A stretch of DNA of 64,000 nucleotides from positions 2,170,001 through 2,234,000 of the forward strand of contig NZ_CP067089.2 in assembly GCF_016616095.2 (NCBI RefSeq), in the 5' to 3' direction. Made by a program: the position numbers and the translations under genes. Positions 9,052 through 18,231 of this stretch are shown piece after piece. The notes beneath the pieces are model-generated. The model was not told where the DNA came from. It saw only the letters and a list, made by a program, of their open reading frames with translations, and searched no databases. How positions within the stretch are numbered: the first letter of the stretch is position 1; the number at the start of each line of letters is the position of its first letter. This DNA is from Breznakiella homolactica. Its GTDB lineage: Bacteria; Spirochaetota; Spirochaetia; Treponematales; Breznakiellaceae.

Positions 9052-10455
9052 ATGTACGATACCATTATCATCGGCGGCGGTCCCGGGGGATATCTCGCCG
9101 CGGAACGGCTTGGCCATTTTGAGAAAAAAGTCTTATTAATAGAAGAAAACTACCTGGGCGGTACCTGTCTCAACGTGGGCTGCATACCGACCAAAACACT
9201 TATCAATTCGGCTAAACAGTACGCCCATGCCCAGGATGCCCGTAAATTCGGGATCACCATCCCGGAGGTGGCCTTTGACTGGGGGGCCATACAAAGCTGG
9301 AAGAACGAAGTCGTCGATAAGCTGAAAAGCGGCGTGGCGGCCCAGATGAAGCGGTTTTCCGTGGAAGTCATGGATGGCCGGGGAGAAATCGCCGCGGCCC
9401 CGTCCGGAACAGCCCCCGGCAAAGTCCGCGTCACCGCTCCGGACGGATCGGTTTCGGAAGCCGAAGGCAGAACCATCCTTATCGCGGCGGGCTCGGCGCC
9501 GGTGATGCCGCCCATTCCCGGCACAGCGGGGAATCCCCTGGTAATGGATTCGTCGGCCCTCCTTTCAATCAAGTCGGTGCCGGAAAAACTCGTTATCATC
9601 GGCGGCGGGGTCATCGGCGTGGAATTTGCCAGCCTTTTCTCCGCCCTGGGTTCCCAGGTGACGGTTATCGAAATGATGGACGACATCATTCCCTTCATGG
9701 ACCGGGAACAGACACCCCTGCTCCGCAGGGCCATGCGGAAGGTCGATTTTAAACTGGGATGCAAGGTCGAAAAGATTGAAAACAGTACCGTGCATTTTAC
9801 CGGTAAGGACGGAACCCCCGGAACCGCCGACGGGGACGCGATACTCATGGCCGTGGGCCGGAAGCCCGTAATCACCGGCTGGGGGGCGGAAAACGCCGGC
9901 GTATCAGCGGGGCCCAAGGGTGTCACCGTGGATGAATTCATGCGTACCGGGGCTGAAGGTATCTGGGCCGCCGGGGACGTAACCGGCAGGAGCCTCCTGG
10001 CCCATACGGCGTACCGCATGGCGGAAGTCGCCGTCACGGATATAGTCAGGTTCCTGGACAGCAATTCCGGCCTCCAGCCCGACGCCATGAACTATGCCGC
10101 CATTCCCTGGGCCGTGTACGGCCTTACCGAAGCGGCGGGTATCGGCATGACCGAACAGGACGCGGAAAAACAGGGAATTACCGTACGCAAGGCGTCGGTG
10201 CCCATGCGCTTTTCCGGCCGGTTCGCCGCGGAAAACACCTTTGCCGGCCAGGGAGCCGTCAAGGTGATCGCCGACGCGAAAACGGAAAAAATCATCGGCA
10301 TCCACGCGGTAGGAGCCTACGCTTCGGAATTCATCTGGGGCGGCGCGCCGATTATCGAAGGCGGCCTCACCATCAGCGGCGTCAAAAAATTCATCTTCCC
10401 CCACCCCACGGTATGCGAACTGATCCGGGACGCCCTCTGGGAGCTTCCCGGGTAA
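9052..10455 (+). CDS. lpdA: Dihydrolipoyl dehydrogenase (E3)
   Basis: FAD-dependent pyridine-nucleotide disulfide oxidoreductase that reoxidises dihydrolipoyl groups with NAD+. The 467 residues show the FAD motif IIGGGPGG at residues 6-13, the redox-active disulfide GGTCLNVGCIPTK near residue 36, the NAD motif IIGGGVIGVEFAS near residue 180, AAGDVTG near residue 300 and the C-terminal HPTVCE with the catalytic His-Glu pair. No E1/E2 or glycine-cleavage genes are adjacent, so which complex it serves is open. Own promoter and AGAGGA ribosome site. The stop codon is followed immediately by a palindromic repeat element. Confidence 0.93.
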   Translation: MYDTIIIGGGPGGYLAAERLGHFEKKVLLIEENYLGGTCLNVGCIPTKTLINSAKQYAHAQDARKFGITIPEVAFDWGAIQSWKNEVVDKLKSGVAAQMKRFSVEVMDGRGEIAAAPSGTAPGKVRVTAPDGSVSEAEGRTILIAAGSAPVMPPIPGTAGNPLVMDSSALLSIKSVPEKLVIIGGGVIGVEFASLFSALGSQVTVIEMMDDIIPFMDREQTPLLRRAMRKVDFKLGCKVEKIENSTVHFTGKDGTPGTADGDAILMAVGRKPVITGWGAENAGVSAGPKGVTVDEFMRTGAEGIWAAGDVTGRSLLAHTAYRMAEVAVTDIVRFLDSNSGLQPDAMNYAAIPWAVYGLTEAAGIGMTEQDAEKQGITVRKASVPMRFSGRFAAENTFAGQGAVKVIADAKTEKIIGIHAVGAYASEFIWGGAPIIEGGLTISGVKKFIFPHPTVCELIRDALWELPG

Positions 10456-10658
10456 CCCCGGTATACGGGTACCGCCAAAGAAGCATGGGGATACCGGGTC
10501 CGGGGGTCCTGTCTGATGAGAGGGTGTATGGCACGTGTCCTTTGGACACGACGCGTCGGCCTGCGGCCTCGAAAGCCGCTCATACCCCCTCTCATCAGAC
10601 ACCCCGCGTTACCGGTAAGCACCATGCTTCTTTGCCGGCTCTGCGGGATATACCGGGG
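10456..10658 (+). repeat. Palindromic element 1a (type II flank, A core)
   Basis: Nested inverted repeats starting directly after the lpdA stop codon. Terminal arms CCCCGGTATA/TATACCGGGG; second arms around AAGAAGCATGG/CCATGCTTCTT; inner 20-bp arms 10511-10530 and 10581-10600, unique to this copy with 19 of 20 paired. The loop is the conserved GGCCTGCGGCCTCGAAAG region plus an extra perfect mini-hairpin CGTGTCC-TTT-GGACACG (10534-10550). No conserved reading frame. Confidence 0.85.
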
Positions 10659-10800
10659 CTGCCCGAGTGGTAAAAGTTTTGGGTATGTGAGAATGGGTTT
10701 GGGTTATGGTATTGCCATTGCCCGTGAAAGCAACCCTTCCCCGGGAACCCGAAGTGGGGGTAGCGTAAGACTTGCCGCCTGCGGCGCCAAGTCTGGAGCG

Positions 10801-11013
10801 AGGGGGAGCAGCCCTCTTGGCCGGGCAGTACCGAGCCGGTTAAGCCGGAAAGTACCCGGCCGTAATGGTAACGCCGGGTGTCATAGAAGAATGGGTTTGA
10901 GCGACTTTCGAGGCCGAAGGCCGACGAGGAGCCAAACCCATTCTTCTATGACAGGCCCCGCGGAACCGGTTTCCTCCGGGTGCTTGCCGGATTGTCAGAC
11001 TCGATGCTCCCCC
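10801..11013 (-). repeat. Palindromic element 1b (type I flank, A core)
   Basis: Oriented opposite to 1a. Outer arms AGGGGGAGCA (10801) and TGCTCCCCC (ends 11013) enclose CCGGTTAAGCCGG/CCGGATTGTC. Inner 20-bp arms 10880-10899 and 10933-10952 pair perfectly and match no other copy. The loop is the reverse complement of the 1a loop. Its CTCCCCC end points at the HD-domain gene. The block between 1a and 1b contains GTGGGGGTAGCGTAAGAC, shared with locus 2. Confidence 0.85.
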
Positions 11014-11054
11014 ATATCCTGGATTTTATTACGAAAAAACCGTACTTTTATACT

Positions 11055-11870
11055 ATGAGATCACCAAAAGAAGTATCATTGGATAACAAAATCATCAGCG
11101 CGGTTTCCCAGTTTTCCCTCACCGGAAAAGCCGAGGAAGCGGCGAAGCTCATCCTTGGGGATGACGAAATCCAGGCCATGCAGGAATACGCCAACGTGGT
11201 TTCCATCAAGCGCCTGAATTACAATGACCATGGACCGGTCCATATGCGGACCGTTGCGCTCAACTGCGTCATCATGTCGGGGCTCCTGAAAAAAGCCGGA
11301 ATCACCACAAGCCTGGAGCGGGAGGAATGCGGAACCTTTGAGGACAGCCTCGTGGCTATGCTGCTTTCAGCATCCCTCCATGACCTGGGTATGACCATCG
11401 GCAGGCAGGACCACGAACTCCACAGCGCCTATCTTTCGTACCCCATAATCGACCGGATTCTCAGGGAAGTATACCCCGACGATATTCAGATGCGGGTCAT
11501 TGTCCGCTCCCTGGCAATCGAGGGAATCGCCGGACACATGGGCGGCAGGACCGTACATTCCCTGGAAGCGGGGGTCATCCTGATCGCCGACGGCTGCGAC
11601 ATGAAGAAAGGCCGCGCCCGGATTCCCATGGCTATCGCCAACGGGCCCAAGGTCGGGGATATCCATAAATATTCCGCCAATTCCATTGAGGACGTACTGC
11701 TGTCCGAAGGAAAGGAAAAACCTATCCGCATTGAAGTGCTCATGTCCAGCGAAGTGGGCCTGTTCCAGGTGGAAGAGGTGCTCCTGGGCAAAATCGCCGC
11801 CAGCACCGTAAAAAACTACGTGGAACTCTACGCGGTGGTGGAAAACGGAGCGCCCAAGCGGTATATGTAA
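11055..11870 (+). CDS. HD-superfamily metal-dependent hydrolase
   Basis: 271 residues from ATG 11055. The frame is open further upstream, but that part lies in the repeat. Metal-binding motifs are NDHGPVHM near residue 58 and ASLHDLGM near residue 110 (the HD pair), then a conserved GHMGG and ADGCDMKKGRAR region, matching the stand-alone HD phosphohydrolase family often annotated only as predicted hydrolase. Substrate is unknown; nucleotides or phosphoesters are typical. A TATACT box abuts the ATG directly, so the true start or promoter position is uncertain. It is a single-gene unit. Confidence 0.78.
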   Translation: MRSPKEVSLDNKIISAVSQFSLTGKAEEAAKLILGDDEIQAMQEYANVVSIKRLNYNDHGPVHMRTVALNCVIMSGLLKKAGITTSLEREECGTFEDSLVAMLLSASLHDLGMTIGRQDHELHSAYLSYPIIDRILREVYPDDIQMRVIVRSLAIEGIAGHMGGRTVHSLEAGVILIADGCDMKKGRARIPMAIANGPKVGDIHKYSANSIEDVLLSEGKEKPIRIEVLMSSEVGLFQVEEVLLGKIAASTVKNYVELYAVVENGAPKRYM

Positions 11871-11961
11871 AAAATACATTGAAATAATTTAATGCACATG
11901 ACAAATGTCACTTTTTATGATATAAAAATATATCTTTTTTGATATAAGAGGAGGCATTTGC

Positions 11962-12339
11962 ATGAAACTTTCTAAGAAAATTTGTTTAACGGTATTGGTC
12001 CTGCTGGCAGCCCTGGTATTTTTCGCCTGTGACAACCCGTCCAACAGCAAGCCGGATATCAGTGAAGGATTGGATGGGACAAAATGGGAATGTAAATTCT
12101 CAGAGGGCGGTTTTAATTTGATAGAAATTCTTGAATTTTCAACAAATACAGTAAATGATATACTTATGGCAGACATACCTGGTTATGGTAAAGAAAAGAT
12201 TTCTGAAGATACATACAATTATTCATACTCCCCTGCTACGAGAACGGGTACAATTAATGAAATAATTCCTATTACAATTACCGACAATGAGATACTGAAA
12301 GCCACAGGCAGCACCAGAGAATTTACATTAGTATATTAG
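11962..12339 (+). CDS. Small lipoprotein of unknown function
   Basis: 125 residues with a lipoprotein signal (basic MKLSKK, leucine-rich core, lipobox VFFAC with Cys near residue 23). The mature part (DGTKWECKFSEGG..., ending TREFTLVY) looks like a small beta-sandwich of the lipocalin-like type common among secreted bacterial lipoproteins, but I cannot name a family. The gene is visibly more AT-rich than its neighbours. ATG 11962 has a good GAGGAGG site upstream, and a strong terminator follows. Confidence 0.72.
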   Translation: MKLSKKICLTVLVLLAALVFFACDNPSNSKPDISEGLDGTKWECKFSEGGFNLIEILEFSTNTVNDILMADIPGYGKEKISEDTYNYSYSPATRTGTINEIIPITITDNEILKATGSTREFTLVY

Positions 12340-12367
12340 TTCTAAAGTTTTTTATCAAATCTTTATA

Positions 12368-12398
12368 AACCGCCGGACTAATCATCCGGCGGTTTTTT
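12368..12398 (+). terminator. Rho-independent terminator
   Basis: Perfect stem AACCGCCGGA / TCCGGCGGTT with a 7-nt loop followed by TTTTTT, 28 nt after the small lipoprotein gene. Confidence 0.9.
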
Positions 12399-12405
12399 AT
12401 TGTCA

Positions 12406-12464
12406 TTGACAAACTATTTTCTTTTTAATAAATTAGTTAAGTAGATTTAATTAAATACGCTTAA
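12406..12464 (+). promoter_or_regulatory. marR promoter with palindromic operator
   Basis: TTGACA (12406-12411), 17-nt spacer, TAAATT (12429-12434). Immediately downstream, at 12437-12464, is an interrupted palindrome TTAAG-N3-ATTTAA / TTAAAT-N3-CTTAA. The position, covering the transcription start, and the symmetry fit an autorepressor site for the MarR protein encoded next; this is inference. Confidence 0.6.
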
Positions 12465-12483
12465 TTATTATTTGAGAAGACCT

Positions 12484-12912
12484 ATGAACCTGTTCCGAAC
12501 CATCAGTGATTTTTACTATGATATCACGCTCCATGAACTGCGGCTGATGAACCGCAACACCCTGTACCCGGATATCACCTACAACAGCCTGCTGTACCTG
12601 GATATTATCGCGTACAAAAAGAAAACCACCGTCAGTGAACTCTCCGGGACGCTCCACGTGTCAAAATCCGCGGTCACCATCAAGGTGAACGAACTCGTAA
12701 AACAGGGGCTGGTCGAAAAGGTCCAAAGCCCCGATGACCGCCGGGTTCACTATATTTCGGTAAAACCGGAAGTACAGAAGGATTACGAACTGTACAACCG
12801 TAATCTCAGCAATGCCGTCAAAGCCCTGCAGGACCGGTACCCGGAAAAGGATATTACCCTTTTCTGTGAAATGCTCGGCCTGGTCAGGACCCATTATATT
12901 CAGGAACCGTAG
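12484..12912 (+). CDS. MarR-family transcriptional regulator
   Basis: 142 residues from ATG 12484 (a TTG at 12472 would add four). The winged-helix core is clear: TVSELSGTLHVSKSAVTIKV as helix-turn-helix and DDRRVHYI as the wing with the family's DxRxxxxxLT-like motif. Such proteins are usually repressors relieved by small molecules and control the neighbouring efflux gene. The MATE gene starts 1 nt after this stop, so the two are one operon. A palindrome at 12437-12464 is the likely autoregulatory site. The inducer is unknown. Confidence 0.9.
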   Translation: MNLFRTISDFYYDITLHELRLMNRNTLYPDITYNSLLYLDIIAYKKKTTVSELSGTLHVSKSAVTIKVNELVKQGLVEKVQSPDDRRVHYISVKPEVQKDYELYNRNLSNAVKALQDRYPEKDITLFCEMLGLVRTHYIQEP

Positions 12913-12913
12913 T

Positions 12914-14242
12914 ATGAACGCCCTTTCCCAGAATTTTTCCTTCCCCTCGCTCCTCAGGTTTGCCCTCCCCACCATAATCATGATGGTATTCATGTCCCTG
13001 TATACCATGGTGGACGGTGTATTTGTGTCCCGGCTCATCGGCACCAAAGCACTGTCCGCGGTAAATATTGTGTACCCCCTGATAAACTTTGTGGTTGCCG
13101 TGGGGATCATGCTCGCCTCCGGCGGAAGCGCCATCATCGCCAAACAGATGGGGGAAGGCCGCGCCAGGGAAGCGAATGAGAATTTTTCCTTTATCACCGT
13201 TGTGGGTATCCTCATGGGTGCCGTACTCAGCATCCTGGGGTTTATTTTTATTGAACCCCTCCTGCGGCTGCTCGGCGCCAATGACGCTATTTACGGGTAC
13301 TGCTACGACTATACCCGGATGCTGCTCTTTTTCATCGTGCCATCCATTATGCAGATGCTCTTCCAGTTCTTTTTTGTTGCCGCAGGAAAACCGAATACCG
13401 GACTGCTCGTTACCGTAGCAGGCGGAGTGGCCAACATAATCCTGGACTACGTTTTTATTGCCCTGGCCGGTATGGGGATCCGGGGAGCGGCGTTGGCAAC
13501 GGGAATCGGCTATTCGATTCCCGGTCTGTTCGGGCTGATTTATTTCACCGCCAAACGGAAGGGAACCCTGTATTTTGTAAAACCCAGGTTCCGGCCGGCG
13601 GTGCTGTTAAAAACCTGCACCAACGGCGCCTCGGAAATGGTAACCAATATTTCAACCGCGGTGGTTACGTTTTTATTCAATATAATTATGATGAACTACC
13701 TGGGCGAAGACGGCGTGGCGGCGATAACAATTGTACTGTACGCCCAGTTCCTCCTGACCTCCCTCTATATGGGATATTCCTCAGGGGTGGCCCCGGTGAT
13801 CAGCTATAACTACGGCAAGAACAACCACCGGCAGCTTAAGAAGCTCTTCAGGATAAGTATGGTATTCCTGAGCGTCAGCTCCGTCCTTATGTACGTCCTG
13901 GCGCTGCTCCTTGAGAACAGTATAATCACCATCTTTACCGCCCCCGGAACCGAAGTTTTTGCCATCGCGGAGAACGGGTTCCGTCTTTTCGCGTTCGCGT
14001 ATCTCTTTATGGGGATCAATATTTTCGCTTCATCCCTTTTCACCGCCCTTTCCAACGGGAAAGTATCGGCCATTCTCTCATTTCTCAGAACCTTCGTATT
14101 CATAGTCCTGGCCATAGGTATCCTTCCGCGGGTAATCGGCATAAACGGGGTATGGCTCGCGGTTCCGGCGGCGGAAGTCCTGGCGATTGCTGTTTCATTG
14201 TTTTATATCCATACATTAAGAGGCCGGTACAAGTACGCCTAG
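12914..14242 (+). CDS. MATE-family multidrug/cation exporter
   Basis: 442 residues starting at ATG 12914, one base after the marR stop; the longer open frame overlaps marR and is not the true start. About twelve hydrophobic segments are arranged as two six-helix halves, with the first half showing MVDGVFVSRLIGTKALSAVN, the typical NorM/MATE helix 1 pattern. The family exports drugs or cationic compounds using Na+ or H+ gradients across the inner membrane. MarR coupling suggests inducible efflux. The exact substrate cannot be predicted. Confidence 0.9.
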   Translation: MNALSQNFSFPSLLRFALPTIIMMVFMSLYTMVDGVFVSRLIGTKALSAVNIVYPLINFVVAVGIMLASGGSAIIAKQMGEGRAREANENFSFITVVGILMGAVLSILGFIFIEPLLRLLGANDAIYGYCYDYTRMLLFFIVPSIMQMLFQFFFVAAGKPNTGLLVTVAGGVANIILDYVFIALAGMGIRGAALATGIGYSIPGLFGLIYFTAKRKGTLYFVKPRFRPAVLLKTCTNGASEMVTNISTAVVTFLFNIIMMNYLGEDGVAAITIVLYAQFLLTSLYMGYSSGVAPVISYNYGKNNHRQLKKLFRISMVFLSVSSVLMYVLALLLENSIITIFTAPGTEVFAIAENGFRLFAFAYLFMGINIFASSLFTALSNGKVSAILSFLRTFVFIVLAIGILPRVIGINGVWLAVPAAEVLAIAVSLFYIHTLRGRYKYA

Positions 14243-14329
14243 AAATGAAAAATATCTTACCCTGAAGGCGGGTCAGCGGTGTCCGCGTCCGCTGCTGCGG
14301 GATGCAAAGGCAGGCCCCGCAGAGAAAAT

Positions 14330-14356
14330 CCCGCGCGCCTCCCGCGGGGCTTTTTA
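14330..14356 (+). terminator. Rho-independent terminator after MATE gene
   Basis: CCCGCG / CGCGGG stem with a 7-nt loop, then GCTTTTTAA, about 90 nt after the MATE stop codon. Confidence 0.7.
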
Positions 14357-14524
14357 ACTCCGCAGAACCGTTAATTAACCGGCAGCCGCGATTACGCAGA
14401 AAACATACAAAACAATTTTTTCGTGTAATTTCTCCAAAAGGTGCTATTAATATGATTATGGCATTCTTTCAGGATCCCATGGATGGATTCTATTCGTGGG
14501 AAAAAGCATACCGCGGGGGAAACT

Positions 14525-15298
14525 ATGAAAGGAAAACTGATATCTATTGGGCTTTTGGGTATTGTCCTGGTAATTATTCCGGTGCTGGTCAGCTGCGACA
14601 CAGGAACCTCACCAAGCACGGAACATAAAACGGAACTCCAAGGGGTGATTGAGACTGCCAATACCGCAAAAAACGGAGTAACTGCCAGCGCCGACGGGAA
14701 TGATGTGGAAGATACTGATTATTGGGTAACACCGCAGGAAGCTGCGGCATTGCAGATAGCTATAACCTACGCAGAAACAGTTTTCGGGAATGAAAGCTCA
14801 ACACCGGCGGAAATAAATAACGCGAAAACCGTACTGGAAACCGCTCTTGAGCTTTTTAATTCACAGAAAAAGCCGGGAAAGAAAGCTTCACCGAAAGTTT
14901 TTACAGGATTGACACTGTCTTATAAGAACAAACTGGAGGCACTGGCCCATACTAATGTTTACTGGGATGACGATAAATCCCTTGCACACGTGGCGGCTGG
15001 ATATTTTTACCCCAAAACAATCTTCTCAGCACAACCGCAGGACCCGCCGATCGGCTCGGCGCTGCTGGAGAACGCGCTTCGTGGCGGTTCATCCGGGATT
15101 ACCGTAACAGCAGAATACGATTCTGACACACAGAAAGATTATTATACCTTTGTGAAAACAGACAGCAATATCAGTAACATAACCGCGGTACTTCCGGCTG
15201 GGTCCATATCCATAGAGGATCATCCCAGTATTCATGTGTCGGAAGATTTTACGGTCTATTATACATACAGCGGCGCGTGGCGGTACTACGCCGAATAA
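14525..15298 (+). CDS. Lipoprotein with FIVAR-like helical domain
   Basis: 257 residues from ATG 14525 with a GGGGGA ribosome site. Lipoprotein signal with lipobox LVSC near residue 24. Residues ~35-110 form a helical repeat unit (AKNGVTASADGNDVEDTDYW ... INNAKTVLETALELF) that resembles the FIVAR-type bundles found in surface lipoproteins of gut treponemes and Gram-positives. The rest, rich in Tyr/Thr, is unassigned. Probably exposed on the outer membrane or in the periplasm; a binding role is plausible but not shown. Confidence 0.75.
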   Translation: MKGKLISIGLLGIVLVIIPVLVSCDTGTSPSTEHKTELQGVIETANTAKNGVTASADGNDVEDTDYWVTPQEAAALQIAITYAETVFGNESSTPAEINNAKTVLETALELFNSQKKPGKKASPKVFTGLTLSYKNKLEALAHTNVYWDDDKSLAHVAAGYFYPKTIFSAQPQDPPIGSALLENALRGGSSGITVTAEYDSDTQKDYYTFVKTDSNISNITAVLPAGSISIEDHPSIHVSEDFTVYYTYSGAWRYYAE

Positions 15299-15368
15299 GG
15301 CGTCCCGCTTTGGCTGCCGCGGATAGCGGCAGACGGCCCGGCTTCCGCCGGGCCGCATATCGGAAAAG

Positions 15369-16619
15369 CTATTTAGCCACCACCCGGGAGTAGCGCTTCT
15401 TGCCTGCCCGGAGGATGAGTTCACCGTCGCCGTCAAGCCGGTCCTCGCCGATGGTGTCGGCAACATCTCCGGCGGCGGACAAGGTATCGGTTCCTCCGGC
15501 GGCGGAAACAAAGGCGCCGCCCTGCTGCACCAGCCGCCGGGCTTCGCTTTTTGAGGGAGCCAGGCCCGCGTCGGTAAAGAGATCCACCACATTGTACCCC
15601 GCCGCGAACCGTGCCCGGGGCAGCTCCGCGGTGGGCATGGCGGACTTGTCGCCGCCTCCGCCGCCGAAAGCCGCCCGCGCGCCGGCCATGGCTTTTTCAG
15701 CCTCATCCCTGCCGTGGATAAGGGCGGTAATCTCAAAGGCCAGCCGTTCCTTCGCTTCGTTGGGATTTTTTCCGGGAGCGGAGAGAGCCTCGCATTCCTC
15801 AACGGGAAGAAAGGTAAACATCAGCAGGAACTTCTTGACATCCGCGTCCTGGACATTCCGCCAGTACTGGAAGAAATCATAGGGACTGGTAATGGACGGA
15901 TCCAGAAACAGGGCGCCCTTTTCGGTCTTGCCCATTTTCTTGCCGTCCGCGGTGGTGACCAGAGGGAAGGTCATGCCGAAAACATCCGCCCCTTCGATAC
16001 GGCGGATGAGCTCGTGGCCCGCCACGATATTGCCCCACTGGTCATCCCCGCCGATCTGGAGGCGGCAGCCGTGGCGGCGGTACAGTTCGAGGTAGTCGTA
16101 GCTCTGGAGGAGCTGGTAATTGAATTCAATAAAGGAAAGACCGGTTTCCATCCGCATGCGGTAGGATTCAAAACTGAGCATCCGGTTGACCGAAAAATGG
16201 CTCCCGATTTCCCGGAGAAAATCTATGTAATTGAGATCCGCCAGCCAGTCTTTGTTGTTGACCCATTGGGCCGTTTTCCCGTCAAAGCCGATAAACCGGT
16301 CGAGCTGGGCGGCGATGGCCGCGGTATTGGCATCGAGCTGTTCATAACTCAGCATCCGGCGCATTTCGGTTTTTCCCGAGGGATCGCCGATGCGGGCGGT
16401 TCCGCCGCCGATAAGGGCAAGCCCGTTATGCCCGGCAGCTCTGAGATGGCGCAGGGCAAAAAAGGGAACCATGTGTCCGATATGCAGGCTGGGGCCGGTG
16501 GGATCGCAGCCCACATAAAACGTGACGGGACCTTCGTCCATAAGGCGGGACAGTCCTTCCACGTCGGTACACTGCTGGAAGAACCCGCGGCTTTTCAAAT
16601 TTTCAAGCGCCGAATTCAT
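15369..16619 (-). CDS. tyrS: Tyrosyl-tRNA synthetase
   Basis: Class I aminoacyl-tRNA synthetase charging tRNA-Tyr. Starting at the second ATG of an ATGATG pair (16619), preceded by AAGGAAGGA, it has 416 residues. HIGH appears as LHIGHM near residue 45, the KMSKS loop as KKMGKTEKG near residue 230, and a C-terminal S4-like RNA-binding domain from about residue 350 (APSKSEARRLVQQGGAFV). YVGCDPTGPSLH is the usual tyrosine-pocket lead. It is a single gene with its own promoter, which abuts a repeat element. No T-box leader is seen. Confidence 0.96.
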   Translation of the reverse strand: MNSALENLKSRGFFQQCTDVEGLSRLMDEGPVTFYVGCDPTGPSLHIGHMVPFFALRHLRAAGHNGLALIGGGTARIGDPSGKTEMRRMLSYEQLDANTAAIAAQLDRFIGFDGKTAQWVNNKDWLADLNYIDFLREIGSHFSVNRMLSFESYRMRMETGLSFIEFNYQLLQSYDYLELYRRHGCRLQIGGDDQWGNIVAGHELIRRIEGADVFGMTFPLVTTADGKKMGKTEKGALFLDPSITSPYDFFQYWRNVQDADVKKFLLMFTFLPVEECEALSAPGKNPNEAKERLAFEITALIHGRDEAEKAMAGARAAFGGGGGDKSAMPTAELPRARFAAGYNVVDLFTDAGLAPSKSEARRLVQQGGAFVSAAGGTDTLSAAGDVADTIGEDRLDGDGELILRAGKKRYSRVVAK

Positions 16620-16660
16620 CATTCCTTCCTTAAAGTACAAAATTGCGAATTTGCTCCCGC

Positions 16661-16689
16661 AGTATAGCCTGTTGCCGGATGAACCGCAA
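16661..16689 (-). promoter_or_regulatory. Promoter of tyrS
   Basis: Minus strand TTGCGG (16689-16684), 17 nt, TATACT (16666-16661). The -35 begins 3 nt after the CTCCCCC end of repeat element 2. Confidence 0.65.
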
Positions 16690-16912
16690 GGAGGGGGAGC
16701 ACCGAGCCTGACAATCCGGAAAGCACCCAGCGTTACCGATGCGGAGGGGTGCTTTCCGGCTTAACCGGCTCGGTGCTGCCCCGGTCAGGAGGGCTGCTCC
16801 CCCTGGCTCCAGCCTTGCCGCAGTATGTGTGGCGTTTTGCTCCGCAAAACTCCCAAAAGACTTGGCGCCGCAGGCGGCAAGTCTTACGCTACCCCCACTT
16901 CGGGTTCCTCGG
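16690..16912 (-). repeat. Palindromic element 2 (type I flank without core)
   Basis: Reads on the minus strand like the right half of locus 1: GTGGGGGTAGCGTAAGAC, then GGGGGAGCAGCCCTC, then outer arms at about 16692-16783. The 20-bp variable stem and its loop are missing, leaving only the outer hairpin GGAAAGCACCC/GGGTGCTTTCC. A perfect mini-hairpin GTTTTGC-TCC-GCAAAAC sits at 16834-16850. It points at the tyrS promoter. Confidence 0.75.
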
Positions 16913-16977
16913 CAGCGGCTGCCGGTTCCGGAGGTACGGCACCACAACGGAAGGGTCTTATCGTACTGTAATCCCGC

Positions 16978-18180
16978 TCAGGCCGGTTTGTGTTTTACCG
17001 CTCTCCGTTCAAAAAACAGGAACACAGCGATAAAAATACAGGCCGCCGCGGGAAAGAGGATAAACCAGCGAAAGGCCGCGTCAATTCCGAAGTATTTGTA
17101 CAGATATCCGCAGAGCATATTTCCCGTGACGTAGCCCAGGCCGTTGACCATAACCGTTTTGCAGGCGTGGGCGGTGGATGCGCACGCCGGCGGAACCGAC
17201 AGCGCGAGGCATTCGGTGATGGCCGGCCAGATTACGGCGAAACTCATTCCCCCGATAAACTGTCCCAGGATCAGAAATACAATAGAATCCGACGCCAGCA
17301 CAACCCCGTACCGGATTATTTGAATAATAAAGGAAATAAGAATCAGAGCAGGCAGGGATATTTTTTTTATCAGCATGCCGGTAATTTTATACGCGAGAAA
17401 TTCACCCGCCATGGAAGCGGCCACAATCCACGCGGTGGCGGATGTGGAAAATCCGTGCTGCTGCATCCTGATGGGAAGGAACTGGGTAAACACGGATTCA
17501 GCGGCGCCCCAGAAAAAAAGGCAGGCCATGGAAAAATAAAACATCCGTATGGTAAACAGCGTCTTCAGCTGGAGCGATTTTTTCCCGCCGGGGCGGACAT
17601 TTTCCCGGTCCGTCACCGCGGGTATGTTCCGGTGGTTAACCATCACGAAAAACGACAGTACCATAAACGCGGGAACAATAACCTGAACGCCGAAACGCTG
17701 TATCAGGTAACCGGAAACAATAACGCCCAGACCGTACCCCAGGGGGCCGGTGTTGCGGTACCGGGAATACTCACTGGACGCGCCGGTCTTTTTGAGGCTT
17801 GTCACAAGCAGTTCATCAATCACCGTGCTGAAGGGACCCAACCCCACGGCGAATAACACCACCGAAAGGATAAGCACGGGGAAACTGCCGCGGCCGATTG
17901 TTCCGATCCCGGCGGCGCCGGCGATGGAGACCGCCGAAAGGATATACAGTAATTTGCGGACATAGCCCAGGCGGTCTATCAGGTAACTGACAAGCAGCGC
18001 GGAAACAACGGTGAACCCGAAATAGACGCTCCCCGCGTATCCTATCCGGAGACCGTCGAGCCCGATGCTTTCGTAATACAATCCGAGGAAAGGATTGATC
18101 ATCGCGCAGGCGGACCAGAAAATAAAATAAAACCGCCCGTAGACAGACGGGGTAGCTGGCTGTCGGCTCCGGTAGTCCAT
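16978..18180 (-). CDS. MFS transporter, nucleoside/oligosaccharide symporter-like
   Basis: 400 residues with about twelve membrane segments. The opening FYFIFWSACAMINPFLGLYY and the sequence after helix 2, SYLIDRLGYVRKLLY, resemble the MFS_1-like/LacY-NupG branch of proton symporters. The basic C-terminal tail (FERRAVKHK) fits a cytoplasmic end. The substrate is not predictable; sugars or nucleosides are the family's usual cargo. Start ATG 18180. It is transcribed away from the FnIII-like lipoprotein region, with 288 nt between. Confidence 0.82.
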   Translation of the reverse strand: MDYRSRQPATPSVYGRFYFIFWSACAMINPFLGLYYESIGLDGLRIGYAGSVYFGFTVVSALLVSYLIDRLGYVRKLLYILSAVSIAGAAGIGTIGRGSFPVLILSVVLFAVGLGPFSTVIDELLVTSLKKTGASSEYSRYRNTGPLGYGLGVIVSGYLIQRFGVQVIVPAFMVLSFFVMVNHRNIPAVTDRENVRPGGKKSLQLKTLFTIRMFYFSMACLFFWGAAESVFTQFLPIRMQQHGFSTSATAWIVAASMAGEFLAYKITGMLIKKISLPALILISFIIQIIRYGVVLASDSIVFLILGQFIGGMSFAVIWPAITECLALSVPPACASTAHACKTVMVNGLGYVTGNMLCGYLYKYFGIDAAFRWFILFPAAACIFIAVFLFFERRAVKHKPA

Positions 18181-18231
18181 GGCTGAATAATACGTATTAA
18201 AACGAAAAGATTACAGAGGCCTGGGGCTCAT

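Noticed and set aside
10660-10682. tRNA-like stretch GCCCGAGTGGTAAAAG resembling a D-arm
   Set aside because: No T-arm GGTTCRA, no matching acceptor stem and no anticodon arm at the right distance; it lies in the repeat spacer.
10480-11058. Open frames through the repeat loops, many containing the peptide FRGRRPTR or RPAASKVA
   Set aside because: The same peptides recur at every locus only because the loop DNA is conserved. Frames differ in start, length and flanking sequence, lack ribosome sites and end at random, so they are products of the palindromic elements, not genes.
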